A model generated the notes under the pieces. That model did no database searches. It was not told the origin of the DNA and worked only from the letters and a program-made list of their open reading frames with translations. A program made the position numbers and the translations under genes. Shown here piece after piece: positions 4,287 through 5,978 of a stretch of 5,978 nt of DNA (position 1 is the first letter of the stretch; each line of letters starts with the position of its first letter). Source of the stretch: Thermoplasmata archaeon (lineage in GTDB: Archaea > Thermoplasmatota > Thermoplasmata > Lutacidiplasmatales > UBA184); NCBI GenBank assembly GCA_030043865.1, contig JASHWZ010000196.1, positions 1-5,978 of the forward strand, read 5' to 3'.

Positions 4287-5978
4287 CGATGGGGGCGCGC
4301 GGCGCGCCCGGGTGCGCCGGGGCGTCTCGGGCGCCTCCTCCCCGGCCGCCGGGCCTCGGGAAGCCTCGGCCGCGCCCGCGCGCAGCGTCGACCGTCCGTC
4401 AACTTTGACCACGCGCACGACCCGGTCCGCGATGCCGGCGAGCGCGTCCTCGTGCGAGACGAGGATCACCTGCGGGAGGTCGAGTTCGTCCAGCAGCTCC
4501 CCCATCCGGACGACCTGCTCCGGGGAGAAACCGTCGGTCGGCTCGTCCAGAAGGACGGTGTCCAATCGAAGCTGGCCGAGGGTGCGCACGACCTGCGCGA
4601 GCGCGAGCCGGAACGCGAGCGCGAGGCTGGTGCGCTCGCCACCGCTGAGCGCCTCGGCCGGCGTCCACGCCCCCTCGATCGCGACCGACGGCTGGAACGC
4701 CGCGTCGACACGCGCGACCAAGGCGGGGTCCTCGATCAGCGCGGAGAAGTACCGGGAGAAGTGGCGGTCGAAGACGACGCGGGCGTGCTCGAGCAACCGC
4801 TGCTCCATCACGAGCACCGTCTTGCGGAACGGCCCAGAGACCCACGCCGCCTTCGCTTCGAGGTCGACGGCCTCCTCGATCCGTCGGGCGCGCTCCGCGC
4901 GTCCGCGGTCGGCCCCGGCCCGGCGACGGATCGCCTCGTCGAGCCGCGTGTCGATCCGGACCCGCGTGCGCCGCTCTTCCTCGAGTCGCTCCTCGGTCGC
5001 CCGGCGATGCTCTTCGGCCGCGAGGAGCTGGGTCCGCTGCTCCTCCGCCCGCGCGAGCAAGCCCCGAAGTTCCTCGATCCGTCGGACGCGTTCCTCGCTG
5101 CGGGCGCGGATGGCGGACGCCTCCGTGTCCAGGCGCCCGACCTCAGCGTCGAGGGCCTCGGCGGCCGCGCGCGCGACGCGAAGCCGCTCGGCCGCGGCGC
5201 GGTCCCGTTCGACCTCGCTCGCCAGCCGCCCGCGCTCGGACTCGGTGGCCGCGAGAAGCGCCCGGATCTCGGCCTCCCGTCGCTCGGCGGGTTCGGTCCG
5301 CGTCCGCTGCTCGACGGCGCTCGCGATCGAGGTGCGCAGTTCTTCGAGCGACGATGCGGCTAGCGCGGCCCGCGCCCGGGCCGCCTCCAAGATCGCGCGG
5401 GCCGACGCGCGGCTCCGCTCCGCCTGTTCCCACCGTTCGCGCGCCCGCTCGAACCGCTCGCGCGAACGTCGGTCGTCCTCCGCATGGGCCCGGAGTTCCG
5501 TCGATCGGTGGTACGCCACCTCCGCGCGCGCCGCCGCGTCGCTCGCTTCGGCTCGGTGCGGCTCGAACTCGTCGGGCCGGACCGTTTGGCCGCAGCGCGG
5601 ACAGACGCCCGCGTGGAGCAGTTCTTCCCATTCGTGCACCGCGCCCTGCGCGCGCGTGAGTTCGGCGAGCGCCGACGCTTCGTCCGTCCGCAGCGCGACG
5701 AGTCGACGGTCGATCGCTTCCAGGGGCTCCGGGGTCGGCGCCGGGGGCTCGTGGGTCGGGCCTTCCTCCATCGATCGGGCGACCGCGGTCTCCGCGACCC
5801 CGACGTCCGCGGCCGCTCGCTCGCGGTCGTCGTGCGCCGCCGCGAGCCGCCGCTCCCCGACGCCGACCTCGGCCCGAGCGGCCTGAAGCCGCTTGAGCTC
5901 GGGAGAGAGCGCGTCCAGCTCCCCCCGGAGCCCCGCGACCTTCGCCTCGGTGGCCGCGAGCGCGCTCGCCCGGCCCAC
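4278..5978 (-). CDS. rad50: DNA repair ATPase Rad50, C-terminal two-thirds (starts beyond right edge)
   Basis: The frame is open to the right edge, giving 566 residues counted from the edge; the true start and the Walker A motif lie outside. Residue numbers here are counted from the edge. The zinc hook CPRC is at 126-129 (GVCPRCGQTVRPDEF), where two Rad50 coiled coils join. A long Arg/Glu/Ala-rich coiled coil fills about 140-375. The C-terminal ATPase lobe follows: signature LSGGE at 444-448, Walker B VLLDEP with D478 and E479, and the H-loop histidine H509 in VILVSHED. The last 35 residues are basic and probably disordered. Hook-to-signature distance is about 318 residues, slightly shorter than Pyrococcus Rad50, so a full protein of roughly 850-900 residues is likely. 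Rad50 works with Mre11 to tether and process DNA ends; in archaea mre11 is usually just upstream, here beyond 5978. Two oddities are a Pro-rich break before the hook (THEPPAPTPEP, 75-85) and DEPTDGFSPE where most members have DEPTxxLD. An SbcC-type protein is the alternative name. Confidence 0.92.
   Translation of the reverse strand: MGRASALAATEAKVAGLRGELDALSPELKRLQAARAEVGVGERRLAAAHDDRERAAADVGVAETAVARSMEEGPTHEPPAPTPEPLEAIDRRLVALRTDEASALAELTRAQGAVHEWEELLHAGVCPRCGQTVRPDEFEPHRAEASDAAARAEVAYHRSTELRAHAEDDRRSRERFERARERWEQAERSRASARAILEAARARAALAASSLEELRTSIASAVEQRTRTEPAERREAEIRALLAATESERGRLASEVERDRAAAERLRVARAAAEALDAEVGRLDTEASAIRARSEERVRRIEELRGLLARAEEQRTQLLAAEEHRRATEERLEEERRTRVRIDTRLDEAIRRRAGADRGRAERARRIEEAVDLEAKAAWVSGPFRKTVLVMEQRLLEHARVVFDRHFSRYFSALIEDPALVARVDAAFQPSVAIEGAWTPAEALSGGERTSLALAFRLALAQVVRTLGQLRLDTVLLDEPTDGFSPEQVVRMGELLDELDLPQVILVSHEDALAGIADRVVRVVKVDGRSTLRAGAAEASRGPAAGEEAPETPRRTRARRAPPSLG

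Noticed and set aside
4312..5886. A 524-codon plus-strand open frame opposite rad50
   Set aside because: Its product is a low-complexity Ser/Arg/Ala run with no motif, while the opposite strand encodes clear Rad50 motifs. Long antisense frames are common in GC-rich genes with strong third-position bias.

Overview
The window looks like chromosomal DNA from a very GC-rich archaeon. The archaeal signs are TATA boxes (TTATAAA, TTTATAC, TTTAATA and a weaker CTTTTGAA) upstream of gene starts, two of them about 26 bases before a start codon as expected for leaderless transcripts, and a Rad50 with archaeal-style motifs. The proteins are rich in Arg and not strongly acidic, which argues against a haloarchaeon. 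A GC-rich Thermoplasmatota-type lineage is a guess, not shown by the sequence. No rRNA, tRNA, CRISPR array or mobile element was seen, and no gene-free stretch exceeds 300 bases.

Left part (1-1201): a divergent iron-sulfur assembly pair. A SufD/SufB-family gene runs leftward out of the window (N-terminal 225 residues present). A SufU/IscU-type protein gene runs rightward. They share a 136-base intergenic region with back-to-back TATA boxes and a small inverted repeat next to the sufD-side box.

Middle (1202-2944): a two-gene operon. A 66-residue ferredoxin with two [4Fe-4S] motifs overlaps by 8 bases the start of a 479-residue radical SAM enzyme with an N-terminal cobalamin-binding-type domain. 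The coupling suggests the ferredoxin supplies electrons to the radical SAM enzyme. The substrate is unknown. The Fe-S assembly genes next door fit a general Fe-S theme.

Spacer (2945-3179): 235 bases with two tandem hairpins followed by T4, a perfect 10-bp-arm palindrome, and a previously easy-to-miss 39-codon ORF on the minus strand whose product carries a CxxC-x5-CxxH zinc-site-like motif. This is the most novel candidate here, but it rests on sequence appearance alone.

Right part (3180-5978): an aldo/keto reductase with an intact Asp-Tyr-Lys-His tetrad reads rightward from an apparently leaderless start. It converges, with a 9-base overlap of the two 3' ends, on the C-terminal two-thirds of rad50 (zinc hook, second coiled-coil arm, signature motif, Walker B, H-loop), which reads leftward and begins beyond the right edge. 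mre11 would be expected further right. I see no clear-cut new defence or mobile system.
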